DNA of 64,000 nucleotides from Jiangella gansuensis DSM 44835 (GTDB taxonomy: Bacteria; Actinomycetota; Actinomycetes; Jiangellales; Jiangellaceae): contig NZ_KI911782.1 in the NCBI RefSeq assembly GCF_000515395.1, positions 2,354,606-2,418,605 of the forward strand, given 5' to 3'. Made by a program: the position numbers and the translations under genes. Positions within the stretch are counted from its first letter, which is position 1. Each line of letters opens with the position of its first letter. This document shows, piece after piece, positions 30,351-39,099 of the stretch. The notes under the pieces are model-generated. The model was not told the origin of the DNA. It did not search any database and saw only the letters and a list, made by a program, of their open reading frames with translations.

Positions 30351-32206
30351 GCGTCGATCCGGTCCTGGTCGAGATCGTCCAGGGGTATCTGGCGTCGGTG
30401 GAGAAGGAGGTCGAGACGGCCATCGGCCGGACTGCCCGCTCGCCGATGATCCGCGACGCGCACGACTACCGCGCCGGCATCCACGACCGCCGCCTGCGCA
30501 AGCTCACCGGCCGCTCGTACTCGGCGCTGGTGCATCCGGTGGTGCGCGACTACCCGATCGAGACGATGCGGCCCGGCGACGTCTTCTTCCACAACGACGT
30601 CTACCTGTCCGAGGGCGGCATCGGGCACCTGCCGGACCTGTGCGTCACCGCGCCGGTGTTCGTCGACGACGCGGCGGGGGAGCCCGAGGTCGTGGCGTTC
30701 GTGCAGGCGTTCGGCCACCACGACGACATCGGCGGCACCGTCCCCGGATCCATGCCCTCGAACGCCACCAGCGTGTTCGAGGAGGGCCTGATGGTCCCGC
30801 CGATCAAGCTGTGGGACGCCGGCGTCCCGAACGAGGCGGCGCTGAAGATCATGACGCGCAACTCGCGGATGCCCGAGTCGCTGGCCGCCGACCTGGACGC
30901 CGAGTGCGCGGCCTGCCTCATGGGTGCCCGGCGGCTGGCCGAGCTGTTCCAGCGCTACGGCCGGGCCGACGTCGAGGCGTGCTTCGACGCGATCCTCGAC
31001 CGGACCACCGAGACGTTCCGCCGCGAGGTGCTGGCGAAGATCCCACCTGGCACGTACGTGTGGGAGGACTACGCCGAACACGACGGCGTCGACGAGCCGA
31101 AGCTGCACACCCAGCGCATCACGCTGATCCGCGAGACCGCCCCGGACCGGCTGGTGCTCGACTTCACCGGCACCGGGCCGCAGGCGAGAGGGCCGATCAA
31201 CCATTGCGGCGACTACGCCGACGGCGTGTTCCTCAAGAAGTGGCTGGCGCCCATCCTGCGCAACCTCGCCGACTCGCCGGAGCGGATGGCCGAGTTGGAC
31301 GTCAACGAGGGCGTGGTGCCGCTGATCGAGATGCGGTTCCCGCCGCCGGGGACGCTGCTCACGCCGGTGTTCCCGGCGCCGACCAACGCCCGGACGTTCG
31401 TCATCCTGCGGCTGCTCGGGGTGCTGGCCGGGGTGGTCGCGAAGGCGGTCGACGGATACATGCCGGCCGACCAGGAGACCATCCGTTACACCGGCGTCTA
31501 CGGGCAGGATCAGGACGGCCGGCCGTACCTGATGCGGGAGGTGCTCGGCGGCGGGTCGGGCGGGCGCTACTACGCCGACGGCGAGGACACCATCCACGTG
31601 GTGCCGGACTCGCGGAACCTGCCGACGGAGTTCAGCGAGGCACGGTTCCCGTTCCTCGTGGAGCGGCTGGGCCTGGCCGTCGACTCCGGCGGTCCCGGCC
31701 GGTTCCGGGGCGGCCTGGGTTACGAGAAGCACGTGCGGATGGTGCGCGACGGGCATTTCATGTCCATCGCCGACCGGTCGATCCTGTCCTGCTGGGGCGT
31801 GCGGGGCGGCCGGGCCGGACGGCCGTTCGCGGTGACCATCGACCCGGGCGGGCCGGCCGAGCGGGAGGTCGACGCGCTGGCCGATGCCGAACCGGTGCGC
31901 GCCGGTGAGGTCATCCGGATCCGCACCACCGGTGGCGGTGGCTGGGGCGATCCGCTGGACCGGCCGGTCGAGGACGTGCTGCGCGACCTGCGCTGGCGGA
32001 AGGTGTCGTTCGGCGGCGCCCGGGCCGACTACGGCGTGGTCGCGACGGGGACGGCGGACGACCCCGTCGTCGACGAGTCGGCGACGACGACGCTGCGGGA
32101 CTCCATGCGCGCAGCCCGCACCGGCGACGAGCCCTTCTTCGACCGCGGCCCCGGCTACGCCCGGCTCTCCGGCGGCCCGGCGGCGGCGGAGGTCGACTGG
32201 CTCTGA
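30347..32206 (+). CDS. hydantoinase/oxoprolinase subunit B (HyuB-like)
   Basis: A 619-residue B subunit that pairs with the HyuA-like protein. Family signatures include VEIVQGYLASVEKEVETAIG, RTARSPMIRDAHDY, PGDVFFHNDVYLSEGGIGHLPD, FGHHDDIGG (probable metal ligands) and the C-terminal GGGGWGDPLDRP. The GTG start overlaps the A-subunit stop (GTGA). The C-terminus continues beyond the usual end with an acidic segment (about 50 residues). A 216-base gap then separates it from carbamate kinase on the same strand, so it may or may not share a transcript with the barbiturase pair. Confidence 0.92.
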   Translation: MSVDPVLVEIVQGYLASVEKEVETAIGRTARSPMIRDAHDYRAGIHDRRLRKLTGRSYSALVHPVVRDYPIETMRPGDVFFHNDVYLSEGGIGHLPDLCVTAPVFVDDAAGEPEVVAFVQAFGHHDDIGGTVPGSMPSNATSVFEEGLMVPPIKLWDAGVPNEAALKIMTRNSRMPESLAADLDAECAACLMGARRLAELFQRYGRADVEACFDAILDRTTETFRREVLAKIPPGTYVWEDYAEHDGVDEPKLHTQRITLIRETAPDRLVLDFTGTGPQARGPINHCGDYADGVFLKKWLAPILRNLADSPERMAELDVNEGVVPLIEMRFPPPGTLLTPVFPAPTNARTFVILRLLGVLAGVVAKAVDGYMPADQETIRYTGVYGQDQDGRPYLMREVLGGGSGGRYYADGEDTIHVVPDSRNLPTEFSEARFPFLVERLGLAVDSGGPGRFRGGLGYEKHVRMVRDGHFMSIADRSILSCWGVRGGRAGRPFAVTIDPGGPAEREVDALADAEPVRAGEVIRIRTTGGGGWGDPLDRPVEDVLRDLRWRKVSFGGARADYGVVATGTADDPVVDESATTTLRDSMRAARTGDEPFFDRGPGYARLSGGPAAAEVDWL

Positions 32207-32422
32207 TCCGAGCTGTTCCCCCAGGCCAGAACGCACCCGCCGCGCCGAGACAGCCGGCGGTCGTCGATCATGGAGGACGCCGTACGCGCGCGCTGCCGCC
32301 CGTGTCGGCGAGAGCTGCTGAACGGCGCGCCGGGATTGGGCGAGGATCACCGTCGTCGGGTGTGTCGCGCCTTCCGTAGGCTCGCTCGCATCGGGGCGCT
32401 GGCCAGGGAAGGACGTCACGGC

Positions 32423-33394
32423 GTGAGGGTGCTCATCGCGTTGGGCGGCAACGCCATGACGTCAGCGGACGGGAAAGCGCGGCCGGAGGACCAGATCGCC
32501 GCGGTCACCCTCGCGATGGAGCCGGTGGCCGACCTCGCCGCCGACGGCCTCGACGTCGTCGTCACCCATGGCAACGGCCCGCAGGTGGGCAACCTGCTGG
32601 TCAAGAACGAGCTCGCCGCGACCGTGGTGCCGCCGGTCACCCTGGACTGGTGTGGCGCGCAGACCCAGGGCACCATCGGGTTCATCGTGGTCAACGCGCT
32701 CGAACGGGCACTGGCCGTGCGCGGCGTGCGGCGCCGGGTGGCCGCCGTCGTCACCCGCACCCTCGTCGACGCCGCCGACCCGGGCTTTCGGCGGCCCACC
32801 AAGCCCATCGGCCGGTACCTGCCGCCGCTCGAGGCGAAGGTCCTCATCGAACACGGACAGGTGTGGGAGGACCGCGGGCCGCGCGGCTGGCGCCGGGTCG
32901 TGGCCAGCCCGGAACCGCTGGAAGTCCTCGACGCGCCCGCGGTGGCTGCGCTGCTGGCGGCCGGTTTCGTCGTCGTCGCGAACGGCGGAGGCGGCATACC
33001 CGTGGTGCGCCAGCCGGACGGGTCGGTGGCCGGCGTCGAAGCCGTCGTCGACAAGGACCTCGGCGCCGCCCTGCTCGGCCACGCCCTCGGCGTCGACGTG
33101 CTGGTCATCGCCACCGACGTCGACGGCGCCGTACTGGGCTACGGGACCACCGACGAACGGCCCGTCGGCACCGTCGACGCCGCCACCCTGCGCGGCTACG
33201 CGGCCGAGGGCCACTTCGCCGGCGGCAGCATGGGCCCAAAGGTCGAGGCCGTCTGCCGCTTCGTCGAACACGGCGGCCGGCGCGCGGCCATCACCACGCT
33301 CACCGGCATCGCCGACGCCGTGCGCGGTGAGCCTCCCAGCACCGCGACGATCGTCCTTCCATCCGACACACGAGAGGTGACCGGGCATGCCTGA
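32423..33394 (+). CDS. arcC: carbamate kinase
   Basis: A 323-residue carbamate kinase that transfers phosphate from carbamoyl phosphate to ADP, giving ATP and carbamate, which falls apart to CO2 and ammonia. Recognisable stretches are [10 protein letters not shown] at the N-terminus, [52 protein letters not shown] and [13 protein letters not shown]. Length is normal. The GTG start follows GGAAGGA. There are no arginine deiminase genes in the window. It overlaps the barbiturase-family gene by 8 bases, which ties carbamoyl phosphate use to ring-opening catabolism. The AllFGH-like enzyme is the obvious carbamoyl phosphate source. Confidence 0.94.
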   Translation: MRVLIALGGNAMTSADGKARPEDQIAAVTLAMEPVADLAADGLDVVVTHGNGPQVGNLLVKNELAATVVPPVTLDWCGAQTQGTIGFIVVNALERALAVRGVRRRVAAVVTRTLVDAADPGFRRPTKPIGRYLPPLEAKVLIEHGQVWEDRGPRGWRRVVASPEPLEVLDAPAVAALLAAGFVVVANGGGGIPVVRQPDGSVAGVEAVVDKDLGAALLGHALGVDVLVIATDVDGAVLGYGTTDERPVGTVDAATLRGYAAEGHFAGGSMGPKVEAVCRFVEHGGRRAAITTLTGIADAVRGEPPSTATIVLPSDTREVTGHA

Positions 33395-34499
33395 GCCCAT
33401 CGAGGTCCGCAAGGTGCCGATCAAGCACGTCAGCGACGCATCCGGGCTCGCGGAACTGATCGACTCCGGTGCCGTCGAGGCTGACCGGGTGATCGCGGTG
33501 GTCGGCAAGACCGAAGGCAACGGCGGTGTCAACGACTACACCCGCATCATCGCCGACCGTGCCTTCCGCGAGGTCCTAGTGTCGCGGGGCACCCGCACCG
33601 ACGACGAGGTGCGGCAGGTCCCCATCGTGTGGTCCGGCGGCACCGACGGCGTCCTCAGCCCGCACGCGACGGTGTTCGCGACCGTCCCCGCCGGCGCCGC
33701 GCCGGCGGTCGACGAGCCCAGGCTGACAGTCGGTTTCGCGATGAGCGAGCCGATCCTGCCGGAGGAGATCGGCCGCCGCGGCATGATCGAGAAGGTCGCT
33801 GCCGCGGTCCGGGTCGGCATGGAACGCGCCGGCATCGCCGACCCTGCGGACGTCCACTACGTGCAGACCAAGACGCCGCTGCTGACCATCCACACCATCC
33901 GGGACGCCAAGGCCCGCGGCAAGACCGTGTGGACCGAGAACACCCATGAGTCGATGGACCTGTCCAACGGATGCACGGCGCTCGGTGTCGCGGTCGCGCT
34001 CGGCGAGCTCCCGGAGGTGCCGGCGGACGATGCTGTCCTGCACGACCGGTCGCTGTACTCGTCGGTCGCCTCCTGTTCCTCCGGCGTCGAGCTGGACCGC
34101 GCGCAGGTCGTGGTCGTCGGCAACGCCCGCGGCGTCGGCGGCCGCTACCGCATCGGCCACGCGATCATGAACGACGCCCTCGACGCCGACGGCATCTGGG
34201 CCGCCGTCCGCGCCGCCGGCCTCGAGCTGCCCGACCGGCCGCACCCGAGCGACCTCGACGGCCGCCTGGTCAACGTGTTCCTCAAGTGCGAGGTCAGCCA
34301 GGACGGCATGGTCCGCGGCCGGCGCAACGCCATGCTCGACGACTCCGACGTGCACTGGCACCGCCAGATCAAGGCCGCGGTGGGCGGCGTGACGGCCGCG
34401 GTCACCGGCGACCCGGCGGCGTTCGTGTCCGTGTCGGCGGCACACCAGGGTCCCGACGGCGGCGGCCCGGTCGCCGCGATCGTCGACCTCGGGGACTGA
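33387..34499 (+). CDS. ring-opening amidohydrolase of the barbiturase/cyanuric acid hydrolase family
   Basis: A 370-residue member of the small AtzD/TrzD/barbiturase family, which opens cyanuric acid or barbiturate rings using Ser-Lys dyads in a threefold-symmetric toblerone fold. Family-specific blocks are intact: [69 protein letters not shown] and [18 protein letters not shown]. By eye I cannot separate barbiturase from cyanuric acid hydrolase with certainty. The nearby uracil-type permease and molybdenum hydroxylase favour barbiturate. The ATG overlaps the carbamate kinase stop by 8 bases, and a strong hairpin follows. Confidence 0.92.
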   Translation: MPEPIEVRKVPIKHVSDASGLAELIDSGAVEADRVIAVVGKTEGNGGVNDYTRIIADRAFREVLVSRGTRTDDEVRQVPIVWSGGTDGVLSPHATVFATVPAGAAPAVDEPRLTVGFAMSEPILPEEIGRRGMIEKVAAAVRVGMERAGIADPADVHYVQTKTPLLTIHTIRDAKARGKTVWTENTHESMDLSNGCTALGVAVALGELPEVPADDAVLHDRSLYSSVASCSSGVELDRAQVVVVGNARGVGGRYRIGHAIMNDALDADGIWAAVRAAGLELPDRPHPSDLDGRLVNVFLKCEVSQDGMVRGRRNAMLDDSDVHWHRQIKAAVGGVTAAVTGDPAAFVSVSAAHQGPDGGGPVAAIVDLGD

Positions 34500-34504
34500 C
34501 GGCG

Positions 34505-34532
34505 CCCGGGGACCGCCTCGCCGGTCCCCGGG
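34505..34532 (+). terminator. terminator-like hairpin after the barbiturase gene
   Basis: CCCGGGGACCG (34505-34515) and CGGTCCCCGGG (34522-34532) are a perfect 11-bp stem with loop CCTCGC, six bases after the stop. No U-tract follows. It probably ends the carbamate kinase-barbiturase transcript before the housekeeping fmt gene. Confidence 0.65.
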
Positions 34533-34707
34533 GTTGGCTGCTGGCTTCTCGTGACGATGTGGCCGGTCGTGACGTTTCCCGGCCCGGTTCCGGCGCTCAG
34601 CGTTACGGGAGACCAGCTCGTGACGTCAGGCCACGAAGCCCGTCTGATCGGGGGGCACAGGGGGACGCGACCCGGACAGCCGTGCGGCGCCGGTAGGCTC
34701 GATGGTC

Positions 34708-35637
34708 ATGCGCGTGGTGTTCGCCGGTACCCCTGATGTCGCCGTCCCGTCCCTGCGGGCGGTGCTCGCGTCCCGGCACGAGGTAGTGGCCGTCCTGACC
34801 CGCCCCGACGCCCCCGCCGGACGTGGCCGCAAACTGACGCCGTCGCCGGTGGCGCAGCTGGCCCAGGAGGCCGGCGTCGAGGCGCTGAAGCCGCTGCGCC
34901 CGCGCGACCCGGACTTCGTGGCCCGGCTGGGTGAGCTGGCGCCGGACTGTGCGCCCATCGTTGCCTACGGCGGGCTGATCCCGCCGGCCGCGCTGGACGT
35001 GCCGAAGCACGGCTGGGTGAACCTGCACTTCTCGCTGCTGCCGGCCTGGCGTGGGGCCGCGCCGGTGCAGCACGCCGTGATGGACGGCGACGACGTCACC
35101 GGGGCCTGCACGTTCCAGCTGGAGGAAGGGCTCGACACCGGCCCGGTGTACGGCCTGGTCACCGAGGAGGTCCGGCCCACCGACACCAGCGGCGACCTGC
35201 TGCACCGGCTGTCTCTGTCCGGTGCGGAGCTGCTGGTGCGCACGCTCGACGGCATCGACGACGGCAGCCTGCGCCCACAGCCGCAACCGGCCGACGGGGT
35301 GTCGCTGGCGCCGAAGATCACCGTCGACGACGCCCGGGTCGACTGGACCGCGCCGGCCATCCGGGTCGACCGGGTGGTCCGGGCCTGCACGCCGGCACCG
35401 GGCGCCTGGACGACGTTCCGTGGTGAGCGCCTGAAGCTGCGGCCGGTCGCCCTGGAACGCGGCCGCGACGGGCTGGCTCCGGGGGAGATCGTGGTGGAGA
35501 AGTCCGGCGTCCGGGTCGGAACCGGCAGCCACGCCGTCGTCCTCGGGGAGGTGCAGCCGCAGGGCAAGAAGGCGATGGCGGCCACCGACTGGGCTCGCGG
35601 CGTCCGCCCCGCCGAGGGAGAACGGCTGGGCACGTGA
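34708..35637 (+). CDS. fmt: methionyl-tRNA formyltransferase
   Basis: A 309-residue enzyme that formylates initiator Met-tRNA using 10-formyl-tetrahydrofolate. The formyl-transferase motif is [20 protein letters not shown], with the catalytic Asn-His in NLH and the SLLP loop. [12 protein letters not shown] precedes it, and the C-terminal tRNA-binding domain contains [15 protein letters not shown] start at ATG 34708 (MRVVFAGTP), which matches family starts; ATG 34702 adds two residues. The stop overlaps the rsmB GTG by 4 bases. The fmt-rsmB order is standard in actinobacteria. Confidence 0.95.
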   Translation: MRVVFAGTPDVAVPSLRAVLASRHEVVAVLTRPDAPAGRGRKLTPSPVAQLAQEAGVEALKPLRPRDPDFVARLGELAPDCAPIVAYGGLIPPAALDVPKHGWVNLHFSLLPAWRGAAPVQHAVMDGDDVTGACTFQLEEGLDTGPVYGLVTEEVRPTDTSGDLLHRLSLSGAELLVRTLDGIDDGSLRPQPQPADGVSLAPKITVDDARVDWTAPAIRVDRVVRACTPAPGAWTTFRGERLKLRPVALERGRDGLAPGEIVVEKSGVRVGTGSHAVVLGEVQPQGKKAMAATDWARGVRPAEGERLGT

Positions 35638-37136
35638 GCGGCGAGTCTGGCGGCGAGAAGCGGGGCCGGCCGCGCGGGCCGCGCCGTGGCGCCGGGCACG
35701 CTCGCCGCACCGACGCCCCGGCCGGGCGACGCGACACCCGGGCGCCGCATCGCGCCGCCCCGCCGCGCCGGGACCCCGCCCGCGAGGCCGCCTTCGAAGT
35801 GGTGCGGGCGGTGACGGCCGACGACGCCTACGCCAACCTGGTCATGCCCGCGGTGCTGCGCCGGCACGGGCTGTCGGGCCGCGACGCGGGCCTGGCCACC
35901 GAGCTGGCCTACGGGGCGCTGCGCGGCCTGGGCACGTACGACGCGGTGGTCGCGGCCTGTGTGACCCGCCCCGTCACCGAACTCGACCCGCCGCTGCTGG
36001 ACGCGCTGCGGCTGGGCGCGCACCAGCTGCTCGCCACCCGGGTGCCGCCGCACGCCGCCGTGTCGACCACCGTCGACCTCGTCCGCACGCACGTCAATCC
36101 GGGTGCCGCCCGGCTGGCCAACGCCGTGCTGCGGCGCATCGGCGAGCACGACCTCGACGGCTGGGCGTCCCGGCTGGTACCCGGCGACGCCGAGGCGGCC
36201 AGCGTCGACGACGACGCCCCCGTCGTCGACCAGCTGGCGTTCCGGCACTCCCACCCGGCGTGGATCGTGCGGGCCCTGCGCGACGCGCTGGGCGGTGACG
36301 ACGCCGAACTGGCCGCCTGCCTGGCCGCCGACAACGCGGCCGCCGACGTGCACCTGGCCGCCCGGCCCGGCCGGGCCACCGTCGATGAGCTGGTCGCCGA
36401 CGGCGCCCGCCCGGCACGGTGGTCGCCGTACGGCGTGGTCGTCGAATCCGGTTCGCCGGGCCGGTTCGCCGCCGTCCGTGACCAGCGCGCCGGGGTGCAG
36501 GACGAAGGCAGCCAGCTGGTGGCGCTCGCGCTGGCCGACGCGCCGCTGGACGGCCCGGACGACCGCTGGCTCGACCTGTGCGCCGGCCCCGGCGGCAAGG
36601 CGGCGCTGCTGGCCGGCCTCGCCACCCAGCGCGGGGCGCGACTGCTCGCCGTCGAACAGCACCAGCATCGCGCCCAGCTGGTGGCGCAGGCGCTGGCCGG
36701 CGACCCCGGCGAGCACGAGGTACTGGTCGGCGACGCCACCCAGCCGGCCTGGCCGGAGGCCGACTTCGACCGGGTGCTGCTGGACGCCCCGTGCACCGGG
36801 TTGGGTGCGCTGCGCCGCCGTCCGGAGGCACGGTGGCGGCGGCAGCCGTCCGACGTCGAGGAGCTCCACGAGCTGCAGGTTGCCCTGCTCGGGTCGGCGC
36901 TGTGGTCGGTGCGGCCCGGTGGGCTGGTCGCGTACGTCACCTGCTCGCCGCATCTGGCCGAGACGTCCGCCGTCGTCGACGACGTGCTGGGTTCCCGGTC
37001 CGGTGTGGAGCGCCTCGACGCCCGGCCGTGCCTGCCGGGGGTGCCTGACCTCGGCGCCGGGCCGGACGTGCAGCTGTGGCCGCACCGGCACGGCACGGAC
37101 GCGATGTACCTGGCGCTGCTGCGCCGGACGGAGTGA
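35634..37136 (+). CDS. rsmB: 16S rRNA (cytosine-5)-methyltransferase RsmB
   Basis: A 500-residue protein with three parts: a basic, disordered N-terminus (residues 1-50, rich in Arg and Gly), an NusB-like RNA-binding domain (about 50-190) and a SAM-dependent methyltransferase domain. Catalytic motifs are [15 protein letters not shown] (SAM binding), [20 protein letters not shown] (motif IV, PC) and VAYVTCSPH (motif VI, TCS). It methylates a cytosine in 16S rRNA. It overlaps fmt and is followed four bases later by a GNAT gene. The basic N-terminal extension is common in actinobacterial forms. Confidence 0.93.
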   Translation: MSGESGGEKRGRPRGPRRGAGHARRTDAPAGRRDTRAPHRAAPPRRDPAREAAFEVVRAVTADDAYANLVMPAVLRRHGLSGRDAGLATELAYGALRGLGTYDAVVAACVTRPVTELDPPLLDALRLGAHQLLATRVPPHAAVSTTVDLVRTHVNPGAARLANAVLRRIGEHDLDGWASRLVPGDAEAASVDDDAPVVDQLAFRHSHPAWIVRALRDALGGDDAELAACLAADNAAADVHLAARPGRATVDELVADGARPARWSPYGVVVESGSPGRFAAVRDQRAGVQDEGSQLVALALADAPLDGPDDRWLDLCAGPGGKAALLAGLATQRGARLLAVEQHQHRAQLVAQALAGDPGEHEVLVGDATQPAWPEADFDRVLLDAPCTGLGALRRRPEARWRRQPSDVEELHELQVALLGSALWSVRPGGLVAYVTCSPHLAETSAVVDDVLGSRSGVERLDARPCLPGVPDLGAGPDVQLWPHRHGTDAMYLALLRRTE

Positions 37137-37140
37137 GCCG

Positions 37141-37698
37141 ATGCCGACGCTGACGTACGAGGCGGCCCGGGACGACGACGCCGTCGCCATCGCGCGGTTG
37201 CACGCGCGGAGCTGGCGGGCCGCCTACCGCGGTCACCTGCCCGACGAGTTCCTCGACGGCGACCTGGACGCCGAGCGCGCCGCCGAGTGGACCGCGCGGT
37301 TCACCGACCGTGCCGGGACGTTGACGGTGGTCGCTCGCGACACCGACGGCGAGCTGGCCGGCTTCGCCCACACGGTGCTCGACCACCATCCGGAGTGGGG
37401 CAACTTCCTGGACAACCTCCATGTCCGGCCGGAGCTGCGCCGCCACGGCATCGGGCGGCGGCTGCTGGCCGAGACCGCGGCCCGGCTGCGCGCCGCCGAC
37501 CCCGCTGCGCGGCTGTACCTGCAGGTCATCGCGGCGAATGAACCGGCCCGCCGCTTCTACCGCGCGCTCGGCGCGGCGGAGTCCGGCGTCGAGGTGTCGC
37601 ACCTCGGCGGCGTCGAGCTGCAGGTCGTGCGCTGCACGTGGGCGCGCGTCGACACCCTGGCCGCTGCCGCGGCCACGACCGAGGAGTCGTCTCCATGA
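37141..37698 (+). CDS. GNAT-family N-acetyltransferase
   Basis: A 185-residue acetyltransferase. The pattern YEAARDDDAVAIARLHARSW at the N-terminus and NLHVRPELRRHGIGRRLLAE (acetyl-CoA binding, near residues 94-113) are typical, with VIAANEPARRFYRALGA following. The substrate is unknown. The gene starts 4 bases after rsmB and ends in an ATGA overlap with the HAD hydrolase, so it belongs to the fmt-rsmB operon. A short Ala/Thr/Glu tail follows the domain. Confidence 0.88.
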   Translation: MPTLTYEAARDDDAVAIARLHARSWRAAYRGHLPDEFLDGDLDAERAAEWTARFTDRAGTLTVVARDTDGELAGFAHTVLDHHPEWGNFLDNLHVRPELRRHGIGRRLLAETAARLRAADPAARLYLQVIAANEPARRFYRALGAAESGVEVSHLGGVELQVVRCTWARVDTLAAAAATTEESSP

Positions 37699-38387
37699 CC
37701 TCGCAGCCCGGCATCGACGTGGTGGTCTTCGACATCCTCGGGACCATGGTGGACGAGCCCGGCGGAATCGGCCGCGGCATCCGGACCGCTCTCCCCGGCA
37801 TCGACGACACACGCGCCGGCGAGCTGGTCGCGCTGTGGAACCGGCAGGTCGAGGAGCAGCAGCACCAGGTGCTCGCGGGCCGTCGCCCGTACGCCAGCAG
37901 CACGGTGCTCGGTTTCGAGGCGGCGGCACGTGTCGCGGCCGAGGCCGGTGTCGACCACCCGGACGTCGTGCGCGACCTCGCGGCCGCCGGGCAGCGGCTG
38001 GACCCGTGGCCGGACTCCGTCCGGGCACTGGACCGCATCGCCGCGCGCTTCCCGGTGGTCGGCCTGTCGAACGCCAGCCGGACCGCGCTCACCCGCATCA
38101 GCGCACACGCCGGGCTGCGCTGGCACCAAGTGCTCTCGGCCGAGGACGCGCGCAGCTACAAACCCCACGCGGACGTCTACCGCCTCGCGATCGCCAACGC
38201 GGACAGCTCGCCGGACCGGCTGCTCATGGTCGCCGCCCACGCCTGGGACCTTCGCGGCGCGCAGGCGATGGGCATGCGGACCGCCTACGTCGAACGTCCC
38301 GTCGGCGACCCTCCGGGCGCGACCGACTCCTTCGACCTGGCGGCGACGAGCCTCGACGAGCTGGCCATCCGGCTCACCGCGACGTGA
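37695..38387 (+). CDS. HAD hydrolase, type II haloacid dehalogenase-like
   Basis: A 230-residue HAD-family protein resembling L-2-haloacid dehalogenases. The nucleophile Asp is D13 in VFDILGTMVDE. Also present are the catalytic Arg region, GLSNASRTALTR, SYKPHADVYRLA (Lys) and MVAAHAWDLRGAQAMGMRTAYV, which is distinctive for the type II group. Whether it really acts on haloacids or on phosphoesters cannot be told by eye. The ATG overlaps the GNAT stop. It is 20 bases before the Nudix gene. Confidence 0.85.
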   Translation: MTSQPGIDVVVFDILGTMVDEPGGIGRGIRTALPGIDDTRAGELVALWNRQVEEQQHQVLAGRRPYASSTVLGFEAAARVAAEAGVDHPDVVRDLAAAGQRLDPWPDSVRALDRIAARFPVVGLSNASRTALTRISAHAGLRWHQVLSAEDARSYKPHADVYRLAIANADSSPDRLLMVAAHAWDLRGAQAMGMRTAYVERPVGDPPGATDSFDLAATSLDELAIRLTAT

Positions 38388-38407
38388 GACGCCCTAGGGT
38401 GGACGGG

Positions 38408-39046
38408 ATGAGCGAACCCCTTCGCGACGAACCGCTCGGCTGGCCGGTCACCGCCTCCGAGGACGCGTTCACCGGCCGGGTCATCTCCGTGCGCAGCGAC
38501 TCCGTCCGGTCGCCGGTCGACGGTACCGAGTTCGTCCGCGACGTCGTCGTGCACCCGGGCGCGGTCGCCGTCGTCGCCGTGGACGACGCCGAGCGGGTGC
38601 TCGTCGTGCGGCAGTACCGGCACCCGGTCGGGCTGCGCCCGGTCGAGCTGCCGGCCGGGCTGCGCGACGTCGACGGCGAACCGCCGCACGAGAGCGCGGC
38701 CCGCGAACTGTACGAGGAGGGGCACGTTCGCGCGGCGACGTGGCACGTGCTGGTGGACCTGCTGACGTCGCCCGGGATGACCGACGAGGCGATCCGTGTC
38801 TACCTGGCCCGCGACGTCGAGGGGTTGCCCGACGACGAACGGTTCGCCGGCGAGCACGAGGAAGCCGACCTGGGCGTCTCCTGGGTGCCGCTGGCCGAGT
38901 TGGTCGACGCGGTCCTGGCCGGCCGGGTGCAGAACGCGACGCTGTGCGCGGGTGTGCTGGCCGCCTGGGCGGCCCGCCACGGCGCCGGCTGGGACGCTCT
39001 GCGGCCGGTGGGTGCGCCCTGGCCCCAGGGCGCACCCACCGGGTGA
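38408..39046 (+). CDS. Nudix hydrolase, ADP-ribose pyrophosphatase-like
   Basis: A 212-residue Nudix protein resembling actinobacterial ADP-ribose pyrophosphatases. The Nudix box is in ELPAGLRDVDGE then PPHESAARELYEEGHV; the last part departs from the usual EExGU pattern, with Gly-His where Ala-Gly is normal. VVRQYRHPVG and LTSPGMTDEAIRVYLA support the family. The C-terminal 12 residues (VGAPWPQGAPTG) are encoded by a perfect 34-base palindrome, so the tail may come from an intergenic repeat captured in frame. It converges with the giant glycosidase gene. Confidence 0.88.
   Translation: MSEPLRDEPLGWPVTASEDAFTGRVISVRSDSVRSPVDGTEFVRDVVVHPGAVAVVAVDDAERVLVVRQYRHPVGLRPVELPAGLRDVDGEPPHESAARELYEEGHVRAATWHVLVDLLTSPGMTDEAIRVYLARDVEGLPDDERFAGEHEEADLGVSWVPLAELVDAVLAGRVQNATLCAGVLAAWAARHGAGWDALRPVGAPWPQGAPTG
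39007..39040. repeat. perfect 34-base palindrome in the Nudix gene's last codons
   Basis: GGTGGGTGCGCCCTGG (39007-39022) and CCAGGGCGCACCCACC (39025-39040) are perfect inverted copies around CC. The stop codon follows four bases later. It could act as a terminator for the + strand operon while also being coding sequence. Confidence 0.85.
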
Positions 39047-39097
39047 TCGACAGGGAGCCGGTTCCCCTCTGAGGGTGGTAGCCGCCTGTCGATCACC
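39042..39097. terminator. bidirectional terminator-like inverted repeat between convergent genes
   Basis: GGTGATCGACAGG (39042-39054) and CCTGTCGATCACC (39085-39097) are perfect 13-bp arms. The 30-base loop holds a small CCCTC/GAGGG hairpin. It spans the whole gap between the convergent Nudix and glycosidase genes. It may be an intergenic repeat family member, like the other palindromes in this window. Confidence 0.7.
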
Positions 39098-39099
39098 AG

